DNA of 64,000 nt from Bacteroidales bacterium (GCA_030683155.1 JAUXMV010000015.1:1-64000); one strand, 5' to 3'. Shown: positions 24,315-34,531, counted from the first letter of the stretch. Numbers and translations are program-made. The notes: a model not told the origin generated them from the letters alone.

Positions 24315-26440
24315 TATCGTTCAGATTTCAGATACCATTTATTTTACTGGTTTTTTCAGCAGTATCTACCAGTTTTGGCCAGGAAGTCTTAAGTGGCTTA
24401 CAGTTTAATCAGGAAAAAATTCAGGAAAGCATTAAGCCACAACTTAAAGCCGGAGGCACAGAAAATTCAGCCCTCACCCTACCCTTTTTTGATGATTTCT
24501 CTGAAACCAGAATTTATCCGGATCAGCGTAAATGGATGGATAATTTTGTTTTTGTCAACAAAGATTTTCCTGTATTACCCACAAATTCAGGCGCTGCAAC
24601 CTTTGATGTGATCGATCAAAATGGCAAGGTGTACCCTCACGCCAATTCAAACTCTTTTGTAGCAGATTTCCTCACATCAAGGTTTATTAGGCTTGATTCA
24701 ATATTGACAGGAATTCCAAGAAAACTTACTCCTGCAGATTCTGTTTATCTAAGTTTCTATTACCAACCTCAAGGCAGGGGCAATAGTCCGGAGCCGTCAG
24801 ATTCATTGGTGCTTCAACTTGGATATCCAACCGGAGCAATGGTTTTTGACTATGTCGATTCAATTACAATACCCGTCGACTTTATTCTTATTGCCAATGG
24901 TATCGAACGGATTTTGCCACTCGACAGAGTCTATGCGCCTGATGGCTGCGACACTCTTTTTCTAATAAGTAACAGAATATACACCTGGGGTGATGATATA
25001 ACTTTACCCTGCGATACGGTTTTCAAACCCGAAGTAATATGGAGATCCGTTTGGTCTGCCCCCGGATCAACACTTGAAGCATTTGTTCAGGCCAATGGTG
25101 ACTATTTCAAGCAGGTACTGATTCCAATCACCGACACACTTTATTTTAGTCGTGATTTTCAGTTTCGTTTTTTCAATTATGGCAGTATTGCTGACAATGT
25201 AAATCCGGGTGCAAGAGGAAATGTTGACCAGTGGAGTATCGATTTTGTTTACCTGAATCGCAACAGAAGGTTCAATGATTTTTATTATGAAAAGATCGGT
25301 TTTAGTGAAAGAGCACCTTCGTTTCTAAAAAGATACGAATCAATGCCTTATCGGCAATACCGCGCTGCACCCACTGTGGCTATAAAAGCTGAGATTGAGC
25401 TACGCATCACAAATCTTAGTCAAAATACCAGAAACACAAAATACCGTTATGTTGTAAAACAGGTTGAAGGCGAACAGCTTTTTGGCTGGGATGGTGGGAA
25501 CTGCAACCTTGCTTCCTATCGCATAGGTGGTTTCCAAACATGTGCTACCGGCTGTGGCGCTAAACATGCCTGCCCTCCAATTGCATCGTTATTTGCCCTC
25601 GACTTTGATGTAGATACTGCTTCATTTTTTATAAGACATTTTGTAAGCGATTCGTCAGGAACCAATATTCTTGTTGATTCATTGGTTTACCGACAAGGCT
25701 TTTACAACTATTTCGCTTACGATGATGGCACTCCTGAAAGAGGTTACGGTCTTGAGCCCGCTGGTGGATATCTGGCTCTTCAGTATAATTTAAGCACCAG
25801 TGACACCCTGAAATCTATACAGATCCTTTTTAACAAAACTCTCAACAATGCCAATGACAAAAGGTTTGATCTGATTGTCTGGAGAGACCTCAACGGACAA
25901 CCCGGTGAAGTTATTTACCGAAAAAATAATCTCAGGCCAGAATGGAGTGATGAACTTTATGGATTTCATACCTATTTCCTTGAACAACCTGTAATTCTGA
26001 ATGGAAACTTCTACATCGGATTGATGCAGCAGGAATCAGGCAGTTTAAACATTGGTTTTGACGCTGTAAATAACAGTAAGCAATATCTTTTCTTCAACAC
26101 AAATGGTATCTGGCAGAACAGTATATACGATGGTTCCCTCATGATGCGACCTGTTTTTGGCTCTGGAATTGCAATCGGTGTGGATGAAACTGAGGTTAGA
26201 ATGCCTGCCATCACACATTATCCAAATCCATCTACCGGTCAAATTCATTTCAAGGTTGCTGAAAATGAATCTTTTATACCAAATACAATTCATCTGTTTG
26301 ACCTCACAGGAAGAACTGTGTTCGAAGTGCCATTTTCAAATAGTATTGATGTTTCCTTTTTACCAGCCGGATTTTATCTGCTGAAAATTGTAAGTCGCGA
26401 CAATGTGACTTACACCTCCAAAATTATGATTACCAAATAA
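24311..26440 (+). CDS. Secreted protein with type A T9SS C-terminal domain
   Basis: The 709-aa protein has a signal peptide (1-23, cleaved near SFGQ) and a large beta-rich body with no enzymatic motif I recognise. The C-terminal ~75 residues form a typical type A T9SS sorting domain (YPNPSTGQIHFKV...HLFDLTGRTVF...LPAGFYLLKIV). The body contains DFSETRIYPD, found early in several secreted Bacteroidota proteins, and a cluster of Cys near 395-415 (CNLASY, CATGCGAKHACPP) suggesting disulphides. It should be exported through T9SS and attached or released at the cell surface. Start overlaps the PASTA gene by 4 nt. Confidence 0.85.
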   Translation: MISFRFQIPFILLVFSAVSTSFGQEVLSGLQFNQEKIQESIKPQLKAGGTENSALTLPFFDDFSETRIYPDQRKWMDNFVFVNKDFPVLPTNSGAATFDVIDQNGKVYPHANSNSFVADFLTSRFIRLDSILTGIPRKLTPADSVYLSFYYQPQGRGNSPEPSDSLVLQLGYPTGAMVFDYVDSITIPVDFILIANGIERILPLDRVYAPDGCDTLFLISNRIYTWGDDITLPCDTVFKPEVIWRSVWSAPGSTLEAFVQANGDYFKQVLIPITDTLYFSRDFQFRFFNYGSIADNVNPGARGNVDQWSIDFVYLNRNRRFNDFYYEKIGFSERAPSFLKRYESMPYRQYRAAPTVAIKAEIELRITNLSQNTRNTKYRYVVKQVEGEQLFGWDGGNCNLASYRIGGFQTCATGCGAKHACPPIASLFALDFDVDTASFFIRHFVSDSSGTNILVDSLVYRQGFYNYFAYDDGTPERGYGLEPAGGYLALQYNLSTSDTLKSIQILFNKTLNNANDKRFDLIVWRDLNGQPGEVIYRKNNLRPEWSDELYGFHTYFLEQPVILNGNFYIGLMQQESGSLNIGFDAVNNSKQYLFFNTNGIWQNSIYDGSLMMRPVFGSGIAIGVDETEVRMPAITHYPNPSTGQIHFKVAENESFIPNTIHLFDLTGRTVFEVPFSNSIDVSFLPAGFYLLKIVSRDNVTYTSKIMITK

Positions 26441-26446
26441 AATTGA

Positions 26447-27502
26447 ATGATTGAAGATCAACTTAATATTGAAGCAGAACTTAATGAGGAAAACAGCGAG
26501 CTTTATGAGCATTTTCGTATTGTAGCCGACAAAGGGCAATCTCAATTGCGTGTGGACAAGTTTCTGATGAACAGAATTATGAATGTTTCACGCAATAAAA
26601 TTCAGCAGACAGCAAAAGCAGGAAACATCTTAGTAAATAATATTGCTGTAAAATCTAACTATAAGATCAAACCGGAGGATGTAATTACTGTTGTTTTTAG
26701 TTTTCCTCCCCGTGAAGTTGACATCAATCCTGAGAACATTCCTTTAGATATCGTTTATGAGGATGAACACATTATTATTGTAAACAAACAGGCAAATCTT
26801 GTTGTGCATCCCGGACATGCCAACTTTACGGGAACCCTGCTCAATGCACTTGCATATCATTTTCATCATTCCGGCAATCAAAATGTGGAAAATGGTTTTG
26901 GTTATCTTGTTCACCGAATCGATAAAGATACAACAGGCCTTCTGATAATTGCAAAAGATGAGATTTCGCAGTCGAGGCTTGCCAAACAGTTTTTTGACCA
27001 CTCCATTGAGCGTCGTTATCAAGCACTTACGTGGGGTGATTTCAGCGAGGAAGAAGGCACAATTGAAGGTCATATCGGAAGAAGCCTGAAAGACAGAAGG
27101 GTTATGACAGTTTTTCCAGAAGGGGAATACGGCAAGGAAGCAGTTTCGCATTATACTGTACTAAAGCGTTTTGGCTATGTCAGTTTGGTTGAATGCCGCC
27201 TCGAAACCGGCCGAACACATCAGATTAGAGCTCATTTCAGACATATAGGACATCCGCTTTTCAATGATGTAACCTATGGAGGAAATGCAATCCTTAAAGG
27301 AACTACATTCACGAAATATAAACAGTTTATTGAAAACTGTTTCAAAATTATTCCCCGTCATGCATTGCATGCAAAATCATTGGGTTTCATTCATCCTGCA
27401 ACCGGGAAGTTTATGCGTTTTGAATCGGAATTGCCGGAAGACATGCGAATGGTTATTGAAAAATGGGAAAAGTATGTAGCTACGAGACCTGATGCTGAAT
27501 AG
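26447..27502 (+). CDS. rluD: RluD-family 23S rRNA pseudouridine synthase
   Basis: The 351-aa protein has an N-terminal S4 RNA-binding domain (~35-90, LRVDKFLMNRIMNVSRNKIQQTAKAG) and a catalytic domain with HRIDKDTTGLLIIAK, where the Asp is the nucleophile. The conserved ETGRTHQIRAHFRHIGHPL follows. RluD-type enzymes modify uridines in helix 69 of 23S rRNA; the exact target cannot be assigned from sequence. It lies 6 nt after the T9SS protein gene. The stop is only 5 nt from that of the convergent protease gene. Confidence 0.92.
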   Translation: MIEDQLNIEAELNEENSELYEHFRIVADKGQSQLRVDKFLMNRIMNVSRNKIQQTAKAGNILVNNIAVKSNYKIKPEDVITVVFSFPPREVDINPENIPLDIVYEDEHIIIVNKQANLVVHPGHANFTGTLLNALAYHFHHSGNQNVENGFGYLVHRIDKDTTGLLIIAKDEISQSRLAKQFFDHSIERRYQALTWGDFSEEEGTIEGHIGRSLKDRRVMTVFPEGEYGKEAVSHYTVLKRFGYVSLVECRLETGRTHQIRAHFRHIGHPLFNDVTYGGNAILKGTTFTKYKQFIENCFKIIPRHALHAKSLGFIHPATGKFMRFESELPEDMRMVIEKWEKYVATRPDAE

Positions 27503-27507
27503 AACAA

Positions 27508-29385
27508 CTATCTGGCGATAATCAATTTCAGGTTTTTATCTACAAACTTATCCAAAACCCTTACCACATAGGCCCCTCGTGTTGGATGATGAAGCACAAC
27601 CCTCAGGCGCGAACCGTCAATGAAAGCTTCAAAAGATACGATTCTGCCTTGCGCATCATAAATTTCTATTTCTGTATCCGGGGTTAGGTCGATGCCAAAG
27701 CTGAGTTCAAAAACATTTTCAGCCGGGTTGGGAAACAAAAATGGCTTTACACTGATAAATTTTTCTTTTAAAAGTGTATCTGCTGTTGAAGAATTGGATA
27801 CTATCAATCGCACATCAAATGTTCCAAACTGCTCATAAAAAATTGCAGGCGGCTTCATTTCTGAACTTTTGTCAGGGTTTCCTCCTTCAAAAAACCATGA
27901 ATAGGTCTCAATTTTACCACTTGAAAGATTCTCGAAGTCAACTTTTTGATTGATACTGATTTCCTTCCTTTTTGCATCAAAATCAGCAAGTACAAAAAGT
28001 GTGTCTGAACCCAGTCCGCCTAAAACCTGAATACCGCTATTGTCAGGATCGAGCCATGGTTTCAACTGTAAAGCAGACACAGTGCCATTTGATTCCCATG
28101 CATAACTTACTTTGCCGTAGTAATCAGCACCCGAAGTATTTGAGCAACTTGAAATACCTCCTGTAAGCATGCCAACAATTCTTCCGTTGCTATCAAACAA
28201 TGGTGAACCTGAAGAACCTCCCTCAGTTACCCCAAAACCATTTTCAGTTTGCGACCAATTGACTCTCCAATATTTTTCATCCGGATTGGATCCTCCAAAA
28301 CCATAACCGCTCGATACTGGCCTTGCAGTAAAGGTTGAAATTTTCTTGACGTCACCATCAGGATGATGAATACTAGTTCCTGATGTGGTTACATTATTCT
28401 GACGAGACCAGCCGTTAAAGAAAGGATTGTATGTTTTAGGAACATCCTGAAGCAATCGAAGCAGTTTGAAATCGGATCCCTCACTTGTACCATTGGTTGC
28501 TTTTGAAATCAGATTTGCACCTGTCAAAGTTTGTGCAACGGGCTCAGCCAAAGGATTATTACATGAAGTTGTTTCATAGTTAAAAGCAAAAATCCATTGT
28601 GCGTAATCTGCAGCACTTGACAACTCGCCACAATGGTTTGCCGTTAAAAAATAAGGTGTTTCGTCGTTTCTTGCGTTGTTAATGAGAGAGCCTGTGCAAT
28701 AAAAAAGACCTGAACCCTGCTTCACCAAAATGCGTGCAACACCACGTTTTTGTCGCTGCCATTCGGCACCTTCTGTACAATTAACATTCACCTGACAAGA
28801 GCCGGAAGTACCATATCCTGAAACAGACTTATCAGAAAACAACAATCCAATTTCTGAAATAAGGAAATCGTAATCAGAGGACTCAATGTCTGTTTCAAAG
28901 TGTAAAATAACACGTTCACTTTCAAGAGGTTCGATACTGAAAGGATGACCTTCAACCCTGCTTATCTGTGTATATGCACCCAGAATTTTCTTTCTGTCAG
29001 CAGAAATCACAAAAAATTTACCCTTTTCTCCCGGTTCAAAATGCTTGAAATAGAAACTCAAATTCGAACTATTTTCAACATTTATAACCATTCTCCACAC
29101 TTTCAGTCCTGACTCAGGAAAAAGTATCCAGGTTCCATTTGTTGATGGATCTATTTCCACCTGAGAGGTAATTCCAATCAATGGCGGAGTATTATCTGGT
29201 AATTTCATCTGATCTGCTTGCTCTTTTCTCAATGAAAGATGCATTTCTTCCGTTTCAAAATCAATTGCATGACGGAATGGAATTCCAACATCCTTCAATT
29301 GAGCCACAGCATCTTGCGCAAAAAAAAGTGATAAAAAAAGTATTTGAATACCGATGAATATTACTATTCTGAAGTAGTTAAACAT
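27508..29385 (-). CDS. Secreted trypsin-like serine protease with PKD and T9SS domains
   Basis: The 625-aa protein has a signal peptide (1-28), a pro-region (~30-190), then a trypsin/lysyl-endopeptidase-like domain (~195-450). Its catalytic residues appear to be His in YFLTANHCG, Asp in SEGSDFKLLRL and Ser in EGGSSGSPLF. Cys residues in SGSCQVNVNCTEG and FYCTGSL suggest disulphides. A PKD domain (~465-550, YSWFFEGG) and a type A T9SS tail (~553-625, FPNPAENVFELSF...IYDAQGRIV) complete it. It should digest external proteins, perhaps cleaving after Lys as in lysyl endopeptidases, which is inferred. The gene stands alone between convergent rluD and divergent hldD. Confidence 0.9.
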   Translation of the reverse strand: MFNYFRIVIFIGIQILFLSLFFAQDAVAQLKDVGIPFRHAIDFETEEMHLSLRKEQADQMKLPDNTPPLIGITSQVEIDPSTNGTWILFPESGLKVWRMVINVENSSNLSFYFKHFEPGEKGKFFVISADRKKILGAYTQISRVEGHPFSIEPLESERVILHFETDIESSDYDFLISEIGLLFSDKSVSGYGTSGSCQVNVNCTEGAEWQRQKRGVARILVKQGSGLFYCTGSLINNARNDETPYFLTANHCGELSSAADYAQWIFAFNYETTSCNNPLAEPVAQTLTGANLISKATNGTSEGSDFKLLRLLQDVPKTYNPFFNGWSRQNNVTTSGTSIHHPDGDVKKISTFTARPVSSGYGFGGSNPDEKYWRVNWSQTENGFGVTEGGSSGSPLFDSNGRIVGMLTGGISSCSNTSGADYYGKVSYAWESNGTVSALQLKPWLDPDNSGIQVLGGLGSDTLFVLADFDAKRKEISINQKVDFENLSSGKIETYSWFFEGGNPDKSSEMKPPAIFYEQFGTFDVRLIVSNSSTADTLLKEKFISVKPFLFPNPAENVFELSFGIDLTPDTEIEIYDAQGRIVSFEAFIDGSRLRVVLHHPTRGAYVVRVLDKFVDKNLKLIIAR

Positions 29386-29488
29386 AGTAGAATTTTAATT
29401 AGCTAAATTAGATATTGTTTGCTTTCATGCTTCAAGTGAATGGAGATTTTTCATTTTAGGATACTTTAAGCTACTTTCTAAAAAATGG

Positions 29489-29496
29489 TACTTTTG
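29489..29496 (+). promoter_or_regulatory. Candidate -7 box of hldD
   Basis: TACTTTTG is a perfect TAnnTTTG box, 15 nt before the ATG at 29512. It overlaps the longer track ORF (29485), supporting the shorter start. No -33 TTG was found at the usual distance. Confidence 0.5.
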
Positions 29497-29511
29497 CAAA
29501 AACATTTGAAT

Positions 29512-30477
29512 ATGATTGTTATTACAGGTGCAGCCGGCTTCATTGGAAGCGTTGTTGCAGGTTACCTTAACGAAGAAAAGTATGAAAATCTTGTGCTTGT
29601 TGATGCTTTTAACAGGCCCGATAAAGCATTTAATTACGAAAACAAAAAATATACGCAGCTCGTTGAGCGTGATTCCTTTTTTGAATGGATTGAGAAGAAC
29701 CACAAGGATGTGGAATGGGTGATCCATTTGGGCGCCAGAACAGACACTACCGAATTCGATGTAAAAGTTTTTGACAAACTGAACCTGAATTACTCAAAAG
29801 ATATCTGGAAAATCTGCTCAAAATACGAATTACCTTTAATATATGCCTCTTCGGCAGCTACTTATGGAATGGGTGAATTTGGATATGAAGACAATCATGC
29901 TTTAGTTGAAAAACTTAAACCGCTCAATCCATATGGTGAATCTAAAAATGATTTTGACAAATGGGCACTGGATCAAACTGAACAACCTTCATTCTGGGCA
30001 GGCTTAAAGTTCTTTAATGTATACGGTCCGAACGAATATCACAAAGGACGGATGGCATCTGTGATCTTCCATGCTTACAAGCAAATTAATGAAAAAGGCA
30101 GTGTTAATTTATTCAGGTCACACCATCCGGATTTCAAGGATGGCATGCAGCTCCGTGATTTCATTTATGTAAAAGATGTGGCAAGGGTAATCCATTTTCT
30201 AATGAAAAACAAACCTGCAAATGGCCTCTATAACCTTGGAACCGGCGAAGCGAGGGCATTTCTCGATTTGGCAAAAAACACTTTCAATGCTTTGGGCAAA
30301 ACACCTGAAATAAGTTTTATTGATACCCCGATTGATATAAGAGATAAATACCAGTATTTCACTGAGGCAAAGATGGATAAGCTTCGGAAAGCAGGCTACA
30401 ACGAAAAATTCACATCGTTGGAAGAAGGGGTTGATGATTATGTAAGAAACTATCTTGTAAAAGGACGCTGTTTTTGA
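29512..30477 (+). CDS. hldD: ADP-L-glycero-D-manno-heptose 6-epimerase
   Basis: From MIVITGAAGF the protein is 321 aa, normal for the family; the track start adds nine residues that overlap the promoter. It is a short-chain dehydrogenase-like epimerase with the NAD(P)-binding GAAGFIGS, the sugar-binding TDTTEFD and the YxxxK pair in NPYGESK. KFFNVYGPNEYHKGRMASV is diagnostic of HldD. It converts ADP-D,D-heptose to the L,D form for the inner core of lipopolysaccharide. The 3' end overlaps the convergent MerR gene by 28 nt. Confidence 0.93.
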   Translation: MIVITGAAGFIGSVVAGYLNEEKYENLVLVDAFNRPDKAFNYENKKYTQLVERDSFFEWIEKNHKDVEWVIHLGARTDTTEFDVKVFDKLNLNYSKDIWKICSKYELPLIYASSAATYGMGEFGYEDNHALVEKLKPLNPYGESKNDFDKWALDQTEQPSFWAGLKFFNVYGPNEYHKGRMASVIFHAYKQINEKGSVNLFRSHHPDFKDGMQLRDFIYVKDVARVIHFLMKNKPANGLYNLGTGEARAFLDLAKNTFNALGKTPEISFIDTPIDIRDKYQYFTEAKMDKLRKAGYNEKFTSLEEGVDDYVRNYLVKGRCF

Positions 30478-30815
30478 TTGATCAGCTTTTGTTCTAATTC
30501 CTTGTCTAGACCGATTAAAAAGTTCTTAATCCTGTTAAATGTTTCGAGGTAAACGATTTTCTCTTCTACAACTTCGAAATCATTTTTAAGCACCTCGCGC
30601 GCCCCTTGAAGTGTGTAGCCTTTCACTTTAACAAGGTTATAGATGATATGCAGATAGCGCATGTCTCTTTCTGTAAACAGGCGGTTCCCTTTCTTGTTCT
30701 TTTTTGGTTTAAGAATATCAAACTCTTTCTCCCAAAATCTTATTAATGAAGTGTTTACCTGAAATGTTTCAGCCACTTCACCAATACTGTAATAAATTTT
30801 AGTTGATTTGGCCAT
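30450..30815 (-). CDS. MerR-family transcriptional regulator
   Basis: The 121-aa protein has an N-terminal MerR winged helix (YYSIGEVAETFQVNTSLIRFWEKEF, then RLFTERDMRYLHII) and a C-terminal coiled coil. No metal-binding Cys are present, so it is not a metal sensor of the usual type. In many Bacteroidota a short MerR protein of this sort stands beside the M23 peptidase and alaS, as here (M23 stop to MerR start 5 nt). The regulated genes are unknown. It shares 28 nt with the end of hldD on the other strand. Confidence 0.9.
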   Translation of the reverse strand: MAKSTKIYYSIGEVAETFQVNTSLIRFWEKEFDILKPKKNKKGNRLFTERDMRYLHIIYNLVKVKGYTLQGAREVLKNDFEVVEEKIVYLETFNRIKNFLIGLDKELEQKLINQKQRPFTR

Positions 30816-30820
30816 GATTA

Positions 30821-31792
30821 TTAATCCATGGTTTGTGAAGGGAGCAATGACAACTCAAGGATCATTTCGTATTCCTCTGGTGTCAAATCGTTAAAGAAAA
30901 AATGGATAGGATTTACCGGGCGGTCTCCCTTATGCACTTCATAATGAAGGTGAGGTGAAGTAGATTTGCCGGTACTTCCGACCTTTCCGATAAGTTGTCC
31001 GCGTTTCACTTTTTCGCCTCTTTTTATGCTAAATGCGCTAAGATGACCATAGAGTGTTTTGTATCCAAAACCGTGATCGATAATGATTGTGTTTCCGTAG
31101 CCAAAATAGCTTCTTTCAACTTTTGACACCACACCATCACCGGTTGCAAAAACTTCAGTCCCGGTTGTAGCAGAGAAATCAACCCCCTGATGAAACTTAT
31201 TCACCTTATAGAATGGATCAAGTCTGACACCAAAATGTGAAGAAATTCTTCGGATATCATGGTTTTTTATAGGTTGAATGGCAGGAATCGAAGCAAGCAT
31301 CTCACTTTTGTTGCGCGCTAAATCATAGACTTCATCAAAAGATTTTGATTGCACATATAGCTGACTTGCGATGCGATCAAGTCTTTTGGCTGTCTCAACC
31401 ACAATCTCAGAGTTTTTGAAACCAATGAGTTTCTCATATCGGTCGGTGCCACCAAAACCTGCGCGACGCACAGAGCTCGGAATAGGTTCAGCCTCAAATA
31501 TGGTGCGATAGATATAGTCGTCCCTTTGCTGAAGATCGGCAACCAACTTGTCCATCGATTCAAGTCGATTTGACATAAATTCATATTGCAGCTTCAGAAA
31601 GTCAAGCTCGCGTTTTTGCATTCGTTCTTTTGGAGAACCAAAAAAATGAAAAGCAATGAAAACAAAAACAGCTGCAAAAGCACCGGTAGTGAGGATATAA
31701 GACAAGACACCGAAAAGGCGCTGTTTCCAATTCACCCTGTATAATTCATACGAAAGTGATTTTTGATTGAAAACATATTTTTGACGGGCCAT
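30821..31792 (-). CDS. M23-family (LytM) metallopeptidase
   Basis: The 323-aa protein has one membrane helix (~28-50), a coiled coil (~55-110) and a C-terminal LytM domain (~185-300). The zinc ligands are visible: H in HQGVDF, D four residues on, and HLHYE. GYGNTIIIDHGFGYKTLYGHL matches the active-site strand. These enzymes cut peptide bridges of peptidoglycan, or act as inactive activators of amidases; the motifs here look active. It is anchored in the inner membrane facing the periplasm. The MerR gene follows after 5 nt, and alaS is divergent. Confidence 0.93.
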   Translation of the reverse strand: MARQKYVFNQKSLSYELYRVNWKQRLFGVLSYILTTGAFAAVFVFIAFHFFGSPKERMQKRELDFLKLQYEFMSNRLESMDKLVADLQQRDDYIYRTIFEAEPIPSSVRRAGFGGTDRYEKLIGFKNSEIVVETAKRLDRIASQLYVQSKSFDEVYDLARNKSEMLASIPAIQPIKNHDIRRISSHFGVRLDPFYKVNKFHQGVDFSATTGTEVFATGDGVVSKVERSYFGYGNTIIIDHGFGYKTLYGHLSAFSIKRGEKVKRGQLIGKVGSTGKSTSPHLHYEVHKGDRPVNPIHFFFNDLTPEEYEMILELSLLPSQTMD

Positions 31793-31847
31793 ATTCAGAG
31801 GTTCAGTGAGAATTGATTTTTAAGCCAGCAAAATTAATAAAATAACC

Positions 31848-31855
31848 TAAATTTG
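31848..31855 (+). promoter_or_regulatory. Candidate -7 box of alaS
   Basis: TAAATTTG matches TAnnTTTG, 51 nt before the alaS start. No -33 TTG at the standard spacing. Confidence 0.45.
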
Positions 31856-31906
31856 CAAACTTTACTGAAATGTTAAAAACTTGAAAAATACAATAACTTT
31901 ATAAAA

Positions 31907-34531
31907 ATGAACTCCTTACAGATTAGAAACATCTTTCTTGAATTCTTTAAGTCGAAACAGCATTCTATCGTTTCATCTGCACCCATCGTTGTGAAGGATG
32001 ATCCAACCCTTATGTTTACAAATGCAGGGATGAATCAGTTCAAGGATTTTTTTCTTGGAAATGCTGCTCCAACTTCCAACCGTATCGCAAACACCCAAAA
32101 ATGTTTAAGGGTTTCCGGCAAGCACAACGACCTCGAAGAAGTTGGTTATGACACCTATCATCATACGATGTTCGAAATGTTGGGTAATTGGTCTTTTGGA
32201 GATTATTTCAAAAAAGAAGCCATTGAATGGGCATGGGAATTGCTGACCGAAATTTATAAAATAGACAAAGACCGGCTTTACGTGAGTGTTTTTGGAGGTG
32301 ACAGTGCTGATGGGCTTGATAAAGACAATGAAGCTTTCGAGTTTTGGAAAAAAATTGTTCCGGAAAGCCGCATAATTTATGGAAGTAAAAAAGATAATTT
32401 CTGGGAAATGGGAGACACAGGCCCTTGTGGACCATGCTCAGAAATTCATGTTGATATAAGAGATGATGCTGAACGTAAGTTTATCGACGGCAAATCTCTC
32501 GTAAATAATGATCATCCTGAAGTAATTGAAATCTGGAATCTGGTTTTTATTGAGTTCAACAGACAAGCCAATGGTAGCCTCGTAAAACTACCTTCAAGAC
32601 ATGTTGACACAGGTATGGGATTCGAACGATTGACAATGGCGTTGCAAGGAAAAAAATCAAACTATGATACTGACATTTTTCAACCCATCCTTCAGGAAAT
32701 AGCACATCTCGCAAAGCTTACCTATGGCAGTGACAATCAAAAGGATATAGCCATGAGGGTTATAGCCGACCACCTGAGAGCTGTTGCTTTTACGATTGCC
32801 GATGGTCAGTTGCCATCCAATACCGGCGCTGGCTATGTAATTCGCAGAATATTGAGAAGAGCTGTCAGGTATGGTTTTACTTTCCTTGGGTTTGAGGAAC
32901 CTTTTGTTTATAAGCTTCTTAATGTTTTAAAAAGCCAGATGTCGGATAATTTCCCTGAACTGGCTTCACAATATGAATTGGTTTCAAAGGTCATTTATGA
33001 AGAAGAAGCTTCCTTCCTAAGAACCCTTGCTCAAGGAATTCGGCGTTTTGAGCAATATTCAGAATCACACAAAGAAATCGCAACAATCGAAGGAAATTTT
33101 GCTTTTGAATTATTTGATACCTACGGCTTCCCTATTGACCTAACGAATCTTTTGGCTAAGGAAAAAGGCCTTGATGTTGACATGGACGGTTTTCACGCCA
33201 AACTGAACGAACAAAAAAACAGATCACGCAAAGCAGCTGAAACCGCTGCCGGCGACTGGGTAATTGTGAACAAGAACTTTTCGAAAACAGAATTTATTGG
33301 TTATGAGCATCTGGAAGCAGAAGTGCAAATCATTCGCTATCGGGAAGTTGTCTCAAAAAAGAAAAAACATTTTGAAATTGTTTTGAATAAAACACCTTTT
33401 TATGCCGAGTCGGGCGGACAAATCGGCGACACAGGTCATTTGATAAATCAGGATGAAAAATTGGTTATTTTCAATACTCTAAAAGAAAACAATCTGATTG
33501 TTCATCTATCCAATGACTTACCTCAGAATCCTGAAAAGTCATTTTTAGCCAGAGTAGATGCTGAAAAGAGGTTATCAATTGTCAATAACCATAGCGCTAC
33601 ACATATTATGCATGCGGCACTCAGGCAAGTGTTGGGAAATCATGTTGAACAAAAAGGTTCGCTCGTTGATCATGAGCGGTTACGTTTTGATTTCAGTCAT
33701 TTTGGCAAAATGACACATGAGGAAATCCGACGCGTTGAAAAAATTGTAAACGATAGAATCAGACAAAATATTCCACGTCAGGCCTTGCATGATGTGCCAA
33801 TAGAAGAAGCAAAAGCTATGGGAGCCATGGCGCTTTTCGGCGAAAAATATGGTGAACATGTGAGAGTTATTATGTTTAATCCTGAGTTTTCTGTGGAGTT
33901 ATGCGGAGGCACACATGTTGAAGCCACAGGCCAAATTGGCTCCTTTCGAATCATAAGTGAAGGCGCAATTGCTGCCGGTGTAAGACGCGTGGAAGCTGTT
34001 ACCGGACAAGCTGCTGAAGATTTTGCTAACAAACATATTGATCAGTTGCTGCAAATTCGTGAAATAGTTAAAAGTACCGGCGATGTTGTGCGTGGAGTTC
34101 AGCAACTTTCAGAAAATCATAGTGAACTTCAGAAAAAGATTGAGGTTCTGCTACTTGAAAAAGCAAATATTATGGCAGACCAACTCATTCAAAAAGCAGA
34201 AATAGTTAATGGCATTCAACTGATTTGTCAGTCAATCAATGAAGATGGTGAAATGGCCAAGAACATTGCAATACAAATTAAAAATAAAGTCAATAACTTT
34301 GTCGTACTGCTTTACGGTCAGAATGAAGGCAAAGCAATGATTTGTTTAATGGTAACCGATGACCTCATTGAATCGAAAAAAATCGATGCATCAGCACTAA
34401 TAAAATCTGTTTCGAAAGAAATTCAAGGTGGCGGTGGGGGTCAAAAACATCTTGCAACTGCTGGAGGAAAAAATCCTGATGGGCTAAGTAAGGCAATAAA
34501 AATGATCATTGAAACAATTAAATCATTGTAA
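31907..34531 (+). CDS. alaS: Alanine--tRNA ligase
   Basis: The 874-aa protein is full length. The class II catalytic core is at the N-terminus (PTLMFTNAGMNQFKD, TMFEMLGNWSFGDYFKKEA). The editing domain shows the zinc-binding HSATHIMHAAL and CGGTHVEATG. The C-terminal DHHA1 part ends with QGGGGGQKHLATAGG. It charges tRNA-Ala and clears mischarged Ser/Gly-tRNA-Ala. It is transcribed alone, divergent from the M23 gene. Confidence 0.98.
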   Translation: MNSLQIRNIFLEFFKSKQHSIVSSAPIVVKDDPTLMFTNAGMNQFKDFFLGNAAPTSNRIANTQKCLRVSGKHNDLEEVGYDTYHHTMFEMLGNWSFGDYFKKEAIEWAWELLTEIYKIDKDRLYVSVFGGDSADGLDKDNEAFEFWKKIVPESRIIYGSKKDNFWEMGDTGPCGPCSEIHVDIRDDAERKFIDGKSLVNNDHPEVIEIWNLVFIEFNRQANGSLVKLPSRHVDTGMGFERLTMALQGKKSNYDTDIFQPILQEIAHLAKLTYGSDNQKDIAMRVIADHLRAVAFTIADGQLPSNTGAGYVIRRILRRAVRYGFTFLGFEEPFVYKLLNVLKSQMSDNFPELASQYELVSKVIYEEEASFLRTLAQGIRRFEQYSESHKEIATIEGNFAFELFDTYGFPIDLTNLLAKEKGLDVDMDGFHAKLNEQKNRSRKAAETAAGDWVIVNKNFSKTEFIGYEHLEAEVQIIRYREVVSKKKKHFEIVLNKTPFYAESGGQIGDTGHLINQDEKLVIFNTLKENNLIVHLSNDLPQNPEKSFLARVDAEKRLSIVNNHSATHIMHAALRQVLGNHVEQKGSLVDHERLRFDFSHFGKMTHEEIRRVEKIVNDRIRQNIPRQALHDVPIEEAKAMGAMALFGEKYGEHVRVIMFNPEFSVELCGGTHVEATGQIGSFRIISEGAIAAGVRRVEAVTGQAAEDFANKHIDQLLQIREIVKSTGDVVRGVQQLSENHSELQKKIEVLLLEKANIMADQLIQKAEIVNGIQLICQSINEDGEMAKNIAIQIKNKVNNFVVLLYGQNEGKAMICLMVTDDLIESKKIDASALIKSVSKEIQGGGGGQKHLATAGGKNPDGLSKAIKMIIETIKSL

